Assembly: GCF_000166415.1 (NCBI RefSeq) | Contig: NC_014654.1 | Coordinates: 1,922,001-1,986,000, forward strand | Direction: 5' to 3' | DNA from: Halanaerobium hydrogeniformans | Lineage (GTDB): Bacteria; Bacillota; Halanaerobiia; Halanaerobiales; Halanaerobiaceae | DNA: 64,000 nt | Shown here: piece by piece, positions 9,221-17,523 of the stretch | How the letters are laid out: the number at the start of each line of letters is the position of its first letter | Numbering within the stretch: position 1 is the stretch's first letter | The notes under the pieces: model-generated | What the model saw: only the letters and a program-made list of their open reading frames with translations | Told to the model about the DNA's origin: nothing | Database searches by the model: none | Made by a program: the position numbers and the translations under genes

Positions 9221-9764
9221 AAGCTAATATTATAATTGTTCCTAAAGTAATCAATATCATTCCACCTAAATAATTAGCATATTTCTCAACTAATTCTATA
9301 TGCTTAATATAGGAAACTACTTGAAAAGCAAAAGCAGTTAAAATTGAAGCTACAATACCAATTATAATTGAGTCTCTAATCATCATAGTATAACTTAACC
9401 TAAATAAAAGTGAAAACCCAGCTCCCATAGCATCTATACTAACACTCATCCCGAGTATAATAATAGTTATTAAATTTAAATTTATAAACATACAGTCATC
9501 TTCATTTTGACAGCCTTCATAAATTAAATAAATCCCAAGCAAAAACAGAATACCTCCACTGAAGTAATTAGAAATTTCAAAAAGATTTCTGTCTATATAA
9601 TGACCTACTAAAGCACCGATTAAGGCAAACAAAAATTGAAAAAATCCAAAAGAAAATATTACAGCTATTCTTTCTTTTTGGGTAGTCTTACTTCCACATC
9701 CAATACCTAATGCAACTCCTGCAGCATCTAGACCCATTGAAAATGCAACAACTAGAATATTCAG
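9219..9764 (-). CDS. MntP/YtaF-type membrane protein (DUF204), probable CTG start
   Basis: Six-helix membrane protein of two repeated halves (GLDAAGVALGIG and MSVSIDAMGAGFSL), the pattern of the MntP manganese exporter and the related sporulation protein YtaF; the conserved Asp of each half is present. Starting at the first ATG (9737) cuts off part of helix 1. The frame stays open upstream to a CTG at 9764, giving an N-terminus reading x-NILVVAFSMGLDAAG that matches the family, with GGGGGG 6 nt before the CTG. I therefore annotate a 181-aa protein starting at CTG. Metal specificity is inference. Confidence 0.75.
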   Translation of the reverse strand: MNILVVAFSMGLDAAGVALGIGCGSKTTQKERIAVIFSFGFFQFLFALIGALVGHYIDRNLFEISNYFSGGILFLLGIYLIYEGCQNEDDCMFINLNLITIIILGMSVSIDAMGAGFSLLFRLSYTMMIRDSIIIGIVASILTAFAFQVVSYIKHIELVEKYANYLGGMILITLGTIIILA

Positions 9765-9898
9765 TTTTATCCCCCCAGAAATAATATATTTATTTCTTAA
9801 TTATATTATAGATTATTTTTTGCTTAGCTGCAAGATTTGCTTTTTATGTTATAATAATATAATAAAGATAAACTTAATTTAAAGAGGGAGTGATAATT

Positions 9899-10306
9899 AT
9901 GGAACACAATAGTTTAGAAACTGCAAAAACTGCTATAAAAATGGCGATTTCTACACGTGAAGAAGAAAAACACTTAAAAAAAGATTTTGCAAAAAAAGGT
10001 ATTAAAACAGCAGCAGTTGATTTTGGCGGTGAATTTAATAAATCTGTGCCTGATATCATTGAAAGAGCTGTTATAGCAGCCAAAAGAGAAAATATAATTG
10101 ATAGTTCACATGTTGCTCAAGGTGCAGTAGCTGGAGCAGCACATGATGCACTGGCTCAAATGATGCCTAGAACAATGGGCTTAAATGTAGGTGGTAAAAT
10201 AGGAATCTCGCGCAGTGGTGAACATATAGTAGTTGCAATATTTTTTGGGGTAGGAATGTTTAACTTAAATGAAGTTACAGTAGGCTTGAGCCATCGCTCA
10301 CTCTAA
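9899..10306 (+). CDS. HutP family protein
   Basis: Protein of 135 aa homologous to HutP, the histidine- and Mg2+-dependent RNA-binding antiterminator of Bacillus hut operons. Visible family stretches: TAVDFGGEFNKSVPDIIERAV-like core, VAQGAVAGAAHDALAQMM, and GKIGISRSGEHIVVAIFFGVGMFNL. Some histidines of the Bacillus active site may be replaced; alignment was not possible here. AGAGGGAG lies 8 nt before the ATG at 9899 (a GTG at 9890 overlaps it). No hut genes are nearby; instead an attenuated ABC transporter operon follows directly, which suggests it as target. Confidence 0.82.
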   Translation: MEHNSLETAKTAIKMAISTREEEKHLKKDFAKKGIKTAAVDFGGEFNKSVPDIIERAVIAAKRENIIDSSHVAQGAVAGAAHDALAQMMPRTMGLNVGGKIGISRSGEHIVVAIFFGVGMFNLNEVTVGLSHRSL

Positions 10307-10351
10307 AATTATTTGCTAATATTAATAATCGTTTTTAATTAGGTGAGTCTA

Positions 10352-10381
10352 TTGACAAAATAGCGCAATTAATAGTATAAT
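10352..10381 (+). promoter_or_regulatory. Sigma-A promoter of the ABC transporter operon leader
   Basis: TTGACA (10352-10357) and TATAAT (10376-10381) with an 18-bp spacer, giving a transcript start near 10388 and a leader of about 200 nt. Confidence 0.75.
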
Positions 10382-10387
10382 AAAGAA

Positions 10388-10586
10388 AATCAAATAACTG
10401 GTAGCATGGTAATACGGTAGGAGAATTTTATAGGGATAGCTATCTGCATTTTTACTATAATCTAACTTTTTATGGGTAGATTATGGCTAATCTTGCTGTT
10501 AACTATTATTAACACTCCACTAGGAGTGTTTTTTTTATAGCTAATTGTTATTCCCCACTACCAGTTAGAAAGGGGATTAGTAAATT
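10388..10586 (+). promoter_or_regulatory. Structured 5' leader with attenuator, unclassified RNA switch
   Basis: The leader holds an ATAATCTA/TAGATTAT hairpin (10457-10484), a self-complementary GATAGCTATC, and then an intrinsic terminator (10511-10536). After the terminator, TCCCC (10552-10556) can pair with GGGGA of the ribosome site (10572-10576). The loop between them carries CTACCAGTTA (10558-10567), an exact complement of TAACTGGTAG at the leader's 5' end (10395-10404). This makes both attenuation and ribosome-site masking possible. I cannot match it to a T-box or a named riboswitch. Several UAG/GAG triplets at 10402-10438 recall HutP sites. Confidence 0.6.
10511..10536 (+). terminator. 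Leader terminator upstream of the ABC transporter genes
   Basis: AACACTCC and GGAGTGTT with a 4-nt loop, followed by a run of T, 50 bp before the first structural gene: an attenuator position rather than the end of a gene. Confidence 0.88.
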
Positions 10587-11555
10587 ATGAAAAAAAATTT
10601 ATTTGCTTTATCAATTTTAATTTTAATTTTTATCATGGCTTTTTCTTTTTCAGTTTCCGCTCAGCAAGAATTGAGAATTGGGATCTCTCAATTTGTTGAG
10701 CACCCGGCACTGGATGCAGCTAGAGAAGGTTTTATAGAAGGCCTGGCTGAAGAGGGGTTTGGAGAAGACAGGGTAGAGTTTATAACTCAAAATGCTCAGG
10801 CAGATTTTGCAACTGCTCAATCTATTGCGCAAAGATTTAGAAGTCAAAATTTAGACATGGTTTTGGCAATTGCTACACCTAATTCTCAGGCTGCAGCGAA
10901 CGTTATATCTGATATGCCCGTTTTATTTACAGCAGTAACTGACCCGGTAGAAGCTGGTATAGTTAATAGTATGGAAGCACCAGGTGCAAATATTACTGGT
11001 ACAACAGATATGAATCCAGTAGCTGATCAATTAGCTTTAATTTTAGAATTTATTCCAGAAGCTCAAGATGTTGGCATCCTTTATAATCCTGGGGAAGTAA
11101 ACTCAGTTGTTCAGGTTGAGATCGCTAAAGAAGCAGCTGCAGAAATGGATATCAATTTACATGAAGCTACTGTTACTAATAGTAGTGAAGTAACACTAGC
11201 AGCTTCTTCCTTAGTTGATAAAGTTGATGCTATATATGTTCCAACTGATAATATTATAGTTTCAGCACTTCCTTCAGTATTAAATATAACAAATAATAAT
11301 AATATTCCTGTTTTTGCTTCAGAAAATGGTCAGGTTGAACAGGGAGCGATTGCAACTTTAGGCATAGATTATAAATTGTTGGGTATGCAAACTGGTAGAA
11401 TGGCTGCTAGAGTATTGAATGGTGAAAACACTTCTCAAATGGCTGTTGAATCATCTGATGAACTTAAATTATATATTAATCAAACAGCAGCTGCTAATTT
11501 AAATCTTGATATTCCAGAAAGTGTTTTAGATAGAGCAGATGTAATTTACGAATAA
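10587..11555 (+). CDS. ABC transporter substrate-binding protein (ABC_sub_bind / TrpX-like)
   Basis: Extracytoplasmic binding protein of 322 aa with a Sec signal peptide (hydrophobic stretch ending FSVSAQQ). The body shows the PF04392 pattern: RIGISQFVEHPALDAAREGF, ATPNSQAA, VLFTAVTDPVEAGIV, NITGTTD and GVLYNPGE-like segments. Members include TrpX of streptococci (tryptophan uptake), but other substrates are served too, so the ligand is open. First gene of an operon with a BPD_transp_2 permease and an ATPase. Confidence 0.88.
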   Translation: MKKNLFALSILILIFIMAFSFSVSAQQELRIGISQFVEHPALDAAREGFIEGLAEEGFGEDRVEFITQNAQADFATAQSIAQRFRSQNLDMVLAIATPNSQAAANVISDMPVLFTAVTDPVEAGIVNSMEAPGANITGTTDMNPVADQLALILEFIPEAQDVGILYNPGEVNSVVQVEIAKEAAAEMDINLHEATVTNSSEVTLAASSLVDKVDAIYVPTDNIIVSALPSVLNITNNNNIPVFASENGQVEQGAIATLGIDYKLLGMQTGRMAARVLNGENTSQMAVESSDELKLYINQTAAANLNLDIPESVLDRADVIYE

Positions 11556-11610
11556 GAAATAAATAAAAAATAATTGTTAAAATAATCTTGTATACGGTGT
11601 GAGGTGGCTT

Positions 11611-12477
11611 ATGAGTCTAAGTTTTGCAATAACATCCCTCGAACAGGGCCTAGCGTTTTCAATTATGGCTCTTGGGGTTTTTATATCTTTTAGAATTTTA
11701 GATTTTGCAGATTTGACCGTTGATGGCAGTCTCCCCCTGGGGGCTGCTGTCTCGGCCAGAATGATAATGGCAGGATATAATCCATTTTATTCTCTTGCTG
11801 CAGCGGTTTTAGCTGGAGCTGGAGCTGGTTTTATTACTGGCTTTTTAAATACTAAACTTAAAATTGCTCCACTTTTAGCTGGAATTTTAACAATGACTTC
11901 CCTCTATTCAATTAATTTAAGAGTTATGGGGAGACCAAATATACCTTTAATTGGAAGAGAGAATATCTTTACTAAAATAAGAGATTTAGGGATAGAATAT
12001 CCCTGGTATAATCTTCTTTTGCTTTTGTTAATAATAATATTGGTCAAATTGTTGCTTGATGCATTTCTTAATACACAAATAGGATTTGCAATGAGAGCAA
12101 CCGGAGATAACCCACAGATGATTAGAAGCATGGGTATAAGTACTAATACCATGAAAATGTTAGGCCTGATAATTTCAAATGCTTTAGTTTCTTTATCAGG
12201 GGCATTAGTTGGACAGTATCAGGGCTTTGCAGATGTTAATATGGGTGTTGGTGCAATCATTGCAGGGCTTGCCTCTGTAATAATTGGAGAAGTTATTATT
12301 GGAACTAAGTCAATGATTGTAGCGACTTTTGGAGTCATTGTTGGTTCTATTCTTTACCGTTTTAGTATTTCTATCGCCCTTAACTTAGGCCTTGCAGCTT
12401 CTGACCTAAAACTCTTAACTGCGATTTTAGTAGTAATCTTTTTATCAACTCCCCGAATTAGAAAGGCATTGAGGTGA
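11611..12477 (+). CDS. ABC transporter permease (TrpY-like, BPD_transp_2)
   Basis: Membrane protein of 288 aa with about 8-9 helices; LGVFISFRILDFADLTVDGSLPLGAA and the cytoplasmic coupling segment GFAMRATGDNPQMIRSMGI are typical of the branched-chain/TrpY permease class. The ATG at 11611 follows GAGGTGG at good distance; a GTG at 11599 overlaps that site. It is 6 bp from the downstream ATPase. Confidence 0.88.
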   Translation: MSLSFAITSLEQGLAFSIMALGVFISFRILDFADLTVDGSLPLGAAVSARMIMAGYNPFYSLAAAVLAGAGAGFITGFLNTKLKIAPLLAGILTMTSLYSINLRVMGRPNIPLIGRENIFTKIRDLGIEYPWYNLLLLLLIIILVKLLLDAFLNTQIGFAMRATGDNPQMIRSMGISTNTMKMLGLIISNALVSLSGALVGQYQGFADVNMGVGAIIAGLASVIIGEVIIGTKSMIVATFGVIVGSILYRFSISIALNLGLAASDLKLLTAILVVIFLSTPRIRKALR

Positions 12478-12483
12478 TAAAAA

Positions 12484-13281
12484 ATGCTTGAGATAAATAA
12501 TTTAACAAAAATATTTTATAAAGGTACTCCAAATGAAAATACTGCAGTAAAAAATATTAATTTAGATGTTAAAAACGGTGATTTTATTACTATAGTTGGT
12601 AGTAATGGAGCAGGAAAATCTACTCTATTAAATTCAATTGCTGGTGTTTTCCCTGTTGACAAAGGCAGAATAATTCTTGATGATCAAGATATAACAAAAA
12701 AATGTGAATATAAATGTGCACAAAATATAGGAAGAGTTTTTCAAAACCCACTTGCAGGTACTTCACCTGAAATGACCATTGAAGAAAACCTTTCTCTTGC
12801 TATATCAAAATCTAAAAACATTTCTTTAAGATGGGGTTTAACTAAAAGCAAACGCAAAAGAATGCGTGATCATTTAGAGAAGATTGATCTGGGTTTAGAA
12901 AAAAGATTGACCACAAAAGTAAAACTACTATCAGGTGGACAAAGGCAGGCTTTAACTCTTTTAATGGCAACTGTAGCTAATCCTAGTTTATTGTTATTAG
13001 ATGAGCATACTGCAGCTCTTGATCCTGCTACGGCAATTAAAATTAAGAATTTAACTTCTGAACTTGTAAACGAAAATAACATTACAACTCTTATGATTAC
13101 CCATAACATGGAAGATGCCATTAAACTAGGGAATCGTTTAATTATGATGGATGGTGGAGAAGTAATTTATGATATCAAAAAAGAGGAAAAAGAAAATCTT
13201 ACTATAGAAAAATTAATGAAAATGTTTGAAGTTAAACATGGTGGCAAATTTACCAATGATAGAATGCTTTTATCTGTCTAG
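12484..13281 (+). CDS. ABC transporter ATP-binding protein (TrpZ-like)
   Basis: ABC ATPase of 265 aa: Walker A GSNGAGKST, Q-loop VFQNP, signature LLSGGQRQAL, Walker B LLLLDEHTAALD and the switch His in MITHNMEDA. It completes a one-permease, one-ATPase importer with the two preceding genes. No terminator follows directly; the IS605 remnant begins within about 40 bp. Confidence 0.92.
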   Translation: MLEINNLTKIFYKGTPNENTAVKNINLDVKNGDFITIVGSNGAGKSTLLNSIAGVFPVDKGRIILDDQDITKKCEYKCAQNIGRVFQNPLAGTSPEMTIEENLSLAISKSKNISLRWGLTKSKRKRMRDHLEKIDLGLEKRLTTKVKLLSGGQRQALTLLMATVANPSLLLLDEHTAALDPATAIKIKNLTSELVNENNITTLMITHNMEDAIKLGNRLIMMDGGEVIYDIKKEEKENLTIEKLMKMFEVKHGGKFTNDRMLLSV

Positions 13282-13321
13282 ATTGATTAGCTGAACACGA
13301 AAAATTAATACACGTGAACCT

Positions 13322-13355
13322 CTCCATCTAAATCAAAACCAAGATTTAGATGGAG
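13322..13355. repeat. End hairpin of the IS605-type element (tnpB side)
   Basis: CTCCATCTAAATC and GATTTAGATGGAG, a perfect 13-bp stem with an 8-nt loop downstream of the tnpB stop. The tract 13322-13445 is also where a tnpB-associated omega RNA would end, but I cannot show one. Confidence 0.7.
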
Positions 13356-13445
13356 CTTCTAACTGCTTCATATAGATTAAAGTTCAACCTATATTACTAG
13401 GTCAGTTTACAAGATGTTTGGCTTTTAAGTTTTGCTCCTAATAGT

Positions 13446-14763
13446 TTAGGATACCCTTAATCTTGAAGGATTGTCCACAAATCCATTATCTCTCGCCTCT
13501 TTGATAGGTCTGAGAATACATTTATCGTTATGGTATTTACGAAGTATATTAAAGCTACCATTCTGATCAGCATTAATTAATAGGCCCTCGTTAGTTTTAA
13601 AGAGACCTCTAGTAATTCTTCTGGATTTATCATAGTTACTTTTATTTATTTTTTCCAGATCTACTGAACTACATCCAGAAGTATAGCTTTCATCAATTTC
13701 AACAACTTTGATACCTTTTAGTTTAGCTTTGTATTCAATTAATTTTTTTAATCTCTGGATCGGTATTTGGACAAAAGATTTAAGTTTGCTGCATTGTTTA
13801 ATATTTTTTATATCTCCGATTACAATAGTTTCTACTTGATTTTCAATTGCTAAATCAACTATTTTGCAACTAGCTTTATGGAGATAATCTCTAATATAAT
13901 TTTTTCTCTTTAATCTCAGATATTTTATTCGTTTAGTATCTCTAATTTTACTGGTAGCTAACTGCCTCATTCTAATGCTTTGTAGTCTGGCAATTTCTTT
14001 ATTAAAATAAGAATTTTTGGATTTAATAGTTTTACCATTGATAATATAACAATCAGAATTGTTTTTAAATGTTAAAGTAGCCAAATTATCAAGACCTATA
14101 TCTACTGCCATTATGTTAGAGTTATTATTTTCTTTTATTTCCTCGACCTTATAGATGATTAGTAGATACCATCTTTTAGAAATGCGGTCCTGCTTAATCT
14201 TTATCTGCTGGACAGCATCTAAATCTATAATGCTTTGAACTGCTTCAGGCAGCTCAAAATTAAGAGGGCCAAATCGAATACGGTCATACTAAAGCTTTCC
14301 TTGCGTATTATAAATTAAAAGCTTTAGTGACCTTCACATTATATTTAGATTGTATCTTTTTAGATAAGGATAAGAGTAATTTATTATCTCTAATTCTAAC
14401 AGCTAAATTGGTAAAAATTATTTCACAGGGATTACTGTTCATATGTTTAAAATTAGGTGATCCTGGCTGACCCTTATATTTTTGAGGATTCTTTTTATAA
14501 TCTTTGAGAGAATTAAAAAAACTTTTCCAGTCCTGAGCTAACAGCTTTAATGCCTGTTGTCTGTTATGGGAGTGAAGGTAGTCATTATGCCAGTTATTTT
14601 TATATCTAGTTTCTAATTCAGTATAGACAGCTTTTACATCTTTATTATTTTTAATCTGATAATTGACTGTATTATATAATTTAGAGCAATGCCAGGCTAA
14701 TTCATTAATTATTACTAATTGCTTATGGCTTAATTTAGGCTTGAATTTAAATGATAATCGCAT
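13446..14763 (-). pseudogene. tnpB: TnpB (OrfB, IS605 family), disrupted
   Basis: The N-terminal part runs from 14763 to a stop at 14308 (LSFKFKPKLSHKQLVIINELAWHC...). The rest is in another frame, open from about 14285 (RIRFGPLNFELPEAVQ...) to 13446, with a TAG directly before it. An out-of-register tract with repeated AAAGCTTT around 14285-14335 has broken the gene. The RuvC-like core begins AVDIGLDNLATL (Asp kept), but the second motif reads IVIGDIKN, where most TnpB proteins have Glu. The C-terminal region shows NADQNGSFNIL and no CxxC zinc-ribbon pairs. Expected to be inactive. Confidence 0.85.
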
Positions 14764-14842
14764 TGATTTTTCACCTCCATCCTACTATAATTATATCATA
14801 CATATGTTTGCTTGTAAAAGAAAAAATGGAGGTTTGATCTTT

Positions 14843-14963
14843 ATGAATAGAGACTTAAATAACAATTATCATTCTGTTTATAGTCTACAATATCATTATT
14901 GTATCTTCTGGTGATGCTGCTATTGAGACAATTAAAAAGTATATTGAAAATCAGAATAAATAG
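14843..14963 (+). pseudogene. tnpA: TnpA (Y1 transposase) internal-deletion remnant
   Basis: GGAGG is followed by an ATG at 14843 and about 18 codons reading MNRDLNNNYHSVYSLQYHY, like the N-terminus of IS200-type TnpA. At about 14895-14901 the sequence jumps to a different frame reading VSSGDAAIETIKKYIENQNK and a TAG at 14961, like the TnpA C-terminus. A normal TnpA has about 130-155 codons, so the middle, with the HUH motif and catalytic Tyr, is gone. It is divergent from tnpB, as in IS605/IS608. Confidence 0.75.
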
Positions 14964-14972
14964 CCAATTCAT

Positions 14973-15000
14973 CTCCACCCAATGCATAGCTTGGATGGAG
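14973..15000. repeat. End hairpin of the IS605-type element (tnpA side)
   Basis: CTCCACCCAA and TTGGATGGAG (one mismatch) with an 8-nt loop, 10 bp after the tnpA stop. Its arms resemble those of the hairpin at the other end. Confidence 0.65.
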
Positions 15001-15027
15001 TTTTCTTGGCAGTTTTAGATAAATTTA

Positions 15028-15060
15028 GCACCAAACAATTAATTGCTTGGTGCTTTTTTT
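15028..15060 (+). terminator. Plus-strand intrinsic terminator beyond the IS element
   Basis: GCACCAA(A)CAATT pairs with AATTG(C)TTGGTGC and is followed by seven T on the plus strand only. No intact plus-strand gene precedes it except the ABC transporter operon on the far side of the IS. The rest of 14764-15090 holds only the tnpA remnant and the end hairpin. Confidence 0.75.
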
Positions 15061-15090
15061 ATATCATATTTAAATTTCAAGCATAAGAAT

Positions 15091-17406
15091 TTAAAGAGAA
15101 ATTTTTAATTTTTCTCCAGGCTCTATAATATATTTTTTATTAAAGACTTTAAATTCTATATCTCTTTTATTTGCTTTATCTGAGCTGATTAGAAATTCAT
15201 CTCTAGTAAGTTTAAACTTCAGTTTTGCTTTTTTATAAATAAGCTTCCATTTAATGTGGTCCCACTCTTCAGGTAAATTAGGCTTAAATAATAGACCATC
15301 TTTATTTAAAATCATTCCAGCAAAACCGTTAATTAAAACTTGCCATACTCCCCCAGCAGCAGCAGTATGAACTCCACCAATAAATGTTCCACCACTAACA
15401 GCCTTATTACTACTTTTCAAATCTATATAAGCTGATTTAGTAAAATATCTATATGCTTCTTTGCTTCTTCCCAATCTTGCAGCAACAACTGCATATTGTG
15501 ACGGACTTAATGATGAACCATGTTGAGTTCTTTTTTCATAATAATCATAATTTGCTGTAATTACATCTTCTGAAAATATATCATGAAGAGTAAAAAGTTG
15601 AATGACATCAGCCTGTTTTATAACCTGGGTAAACACTGCTACTCCATTTGGCCAGCCCCAATATTCACTTTTATCTATCAGCCTAGACCTTAAAACTTCA
15701 GCAGTAGTATCTTCTAAATCAAAATAACCATCAAATTGTTCAATTAATTTATTTTCAGGATCAGGCTTTGGCAGATATATTTTTTCTTTTATTTCCTGCC
15801 AGGCAGTTATCTCGCTTTCGTTTAAATCTATTTTATCAACAATTTTTTCAAGTTGTCCTGTGCTTTCATTTTTGAGTTTAAAATAAAAATATAAAGCAAT
15901 TTTTAAGGCAAACCGACATTGATAATTCGTAAAGGCATTATTATCCACATTTTCGTGATATTCATCAGGCCCCAATAAACGAATAACCTCATATTGACCT
16001 TTATATTGATTAAAATGAACTCTAGAATGGATAAAACGAGCTATTTCAAATAGTATTTCTGCACCATATTTAGAAATAAAGTTAATATCATCGGTTGCTA
16101 AATAATATTTCCAGATACTATAACTTATATCCGGAGAGACATGTATTTGCCAGTCATTAAAATGATTTCTTATTTTTCTTCCACTTATAACATCCTTAAA
16201 GAAAAAAGAGGGACATAGCTCTTTACCACTTTTACCACTTATCCAGGCATAAAAAGCTCCATCATAACCAAGATCTTTAGCTTTTTTTCTGGCTCCATCT
16301 AAGGTATGGTAACGATATTTTAAAATATTTTTTGCACTATCTAAATCTGTATACATAAACATAGGTAAATTAAATATCTCCTGATCCCAAAAAGCTGCTC
16401 CCTGATATGCCTGGCAAGATAAGCCTCTTGCTCCAATAGGTAAATATTCACTATGAGTAGGTGTGGCTATTATATTATGATAAAGATTAAACCTAAGAGC
16501 TAATTGATCCATTAAATTACCTTTTATCTCTATATCTGCTATTTCCCACTTTTGATCCCATTTGTCTTTATGTTTTTCCAATAACTCATCATAAGTAAAT
16601 TCAAGACTATTTTCTGCATCCTCTAAAGCCTTTTTAAGGGGATTTTTAGTATCATTGCTACTATAGATAATTAAATTTCTCTGAAGCTTAATTTCTTTTT
16701 TATCAGTGTTATCAACTTCAATAATTAGAAATAATGCTTTTTCTTTTTCATCAACTGCTATATTTTTAATTTTAGAATCTATTTTAAAAGATAAAGCAGT
16801 AACAAGCTCTATTTCTTCTTCAACTGTTTCTGCTTTGATATATAAAATATTTTTTTCTGAATCATAATCACTACTAAAATTTTTAAGATGAGTGCCATTT
16901 AAATCCCAGACATCTCCTTCAATACCAATTTTTATTTTAACAACATCTGAATCTTTTACCCCACTTAGAATATATTGATTTGCAATTAAATGTAGATTAT
17001 CATAAGATGCAAATCTCTGAGAATATATTTTATAAGAATTTTCTTTTCTATTACTTAGGGTTGACCGCTCAAAAATTCCATATTTATAATTAAAATTAAG
17101 CTTTGTTTTTAAGTCAAGACTACCAGGATCATGGGCTAAGTTTTTCCCATCAATAGTTACTCGTGCATAAAGACCATCTGGAGCATTGGATAATTCTCGC
17201 CATTTACCATCAGCCATATCATAAGTATCAGTTACAATACATGCCTTATACTGTTCTTTTCCCCACTCTTCTAGAGTACCCCTATAGCCTAAATAACCAT
17301 TGCCACAAAGCAAATTACTGCCATAATTTACTATTTGATTTTCATCTATTACTGGAATTTCTAAATTCCAGTCATCTTTTATTTTAAATAATCCCTGTTC
17401 TGCCAA
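15091..17406 (-). CDS. Glycoside hydrolase family 65 disaccharide phosphorylase
   Basis: Cytoplasmic inverting phosphorylase of 771 aa, full length for GH65 enzymes (maltose, trehalose, kojibiose, nigerose phosphorylases), which split a disaccharide with phosphate into beta-glucose 1-phosphate and glucose. Visible: WDQEIF (340-345), LGPDEYHENVDNN with the catalytic acid Glu (about 478-490), and GGVHTAAAGGVWQ near the C-terminus, including phosphate-binding residues. Linkage specificity cannot be read. No pgmB (beta-phosphoglucomutase) is adjacent, although it often accompanies GH65. TTG start with GAGGGGG 7 nt upstream. Last gene of the sugar transport operon. Confidence 0.9.
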   Translation of the reverse strand: MAEQGLFKIKDDWNLEIPVIDENQIVNYGSNLLCGNGYLGYRGTLEEWGKEQYKACIVTDTYDMADGKWRELSNAPDGLYARVTIDGKNLAHDPGSLDLKTKLNFNYKYGIFERSTLSNRKENSYKIYSQRFASYDNLHLIANQYILSGVKDSDVVKIKIGIEGDVWDLNGTHLKNFSSDYDSEKNILYIKAETVEEEIELVTALSFKIDSKIKNIAVDEKEKALFLIIEVDNTDKKEIKLQRNLIIYSSNDTKNPLKKALEDAENSLEFTYDELLEKHKDKWDQKWEIADIEIKGNLMDQLALRFNLYHNIIATPTHSEYLPIGARGLSCQAYQGAAFWDQEIFNLPMFMYTDLDSAKNILKYRYHTLDGARKKAKDLGYDGAFYAWISGKSGKELCPSFFFKDVISGRKIRNHFNDWQIHVSPDISYSIWKYYLATDDINFISKYGAEILFEIARFIHSRVHFNQYKGQYEVIRLLGPDEYHENVDNNAFTNYQCRFALKIALYFYFKLKNESTGQLEKIVDKIDLNESEITAWQEIKEKIYLPKPDPENKLIEQFDGYFDLEDTTAEVLRSRLIDKSEYWGWPNGVAVFTQVIKQADVIQLFTLHDIFSEDVITANYDYYEKRTQHGSSLSPSQYAVVAARLGRSKEAYRYFTKSAYIDLKSSNKAVSGGTFIGGVHTAAAGGVWQVLINGFAGMILNKDGLLFKPNLPEEWDHIKWKLIYKKAKLKFKLTRDEFLISSDKANKRDIEFKVFNKKYIIEPGEKLKISL

Positions 17407-17440
17407 TTTATTTCCCCCTCAATTATAAAGATTTGACAAT

Positions 17441-17502
17441 AATAAGGCCACTAAATTACATAATATCGCAAGATTTTAGAAATGTAATTTAAATGGCCTA
17501 TT
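17441..17502. repeat. Long imperfect hairpin between permease and phosphorylase genes
   Basis: Arms of about 20 nt (17441-17461 and 17482-17502), each including GGCC and AATTACAT-type segments, with few mismatches. There is no clean T run after it on the minus strand, so it may be an mRNA-stabilising or partial-termination structure that lowers or separates phosphorylase expression. Confidence 0.5.
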
Positions 17503-17523
17503 TTGATAATTTTCATTTTTATA

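Larger units (their letters stand above)
13322..15000. mobile_element. Decayed IS200/IS605-type element
   Basis: Divergent tnpA (plus) and tnpB (minus) remnants lie between two end hairpins that share CTCCAT/ATGGAG arms: 13322-13355 (perfect 13-bp stem) and 14973-15000 (10 bp, one mismatch). IS200/IS605 elements have hairpins near their ends rather than inverted repeats and make no target duplication, so the exact borders are only approximate. Both genes are broken, so the copy cannot move on its own. It lies between the ABC operon and a plus-strand terminator that may once have closed that operon. Confidence 0.8.

Noticed and set aside
9737-9790. Frameshift at the 5' end of the MntP-like gene
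   Set aside because: The upstream sequence is in the same frame as the ATG; only a non-standard start codon is needed.
10388-10510. Leader as a T-box, SAM, purine, lysine or PreQ1 riboswitch
   Set aside because: None of the conserved cores is present: no AGGGUGGNACCGCG T-box bulge and no canonical aptamer consensus. Left as unclassified.
13446-14763. TnpB-derived nuclease-dead repressor (TldR)
   Set aside because: TldR proteins are intact frames; this gene has a stop and frameshift in the middle and typical IS end hairpins, so decay is simpler.
14663-14914. 83-codon plus-strand frame
   Set aside because: Most of it is antisense to tnpB; only its last 23 codons are meaningful, as the start of the tnpA remnant.
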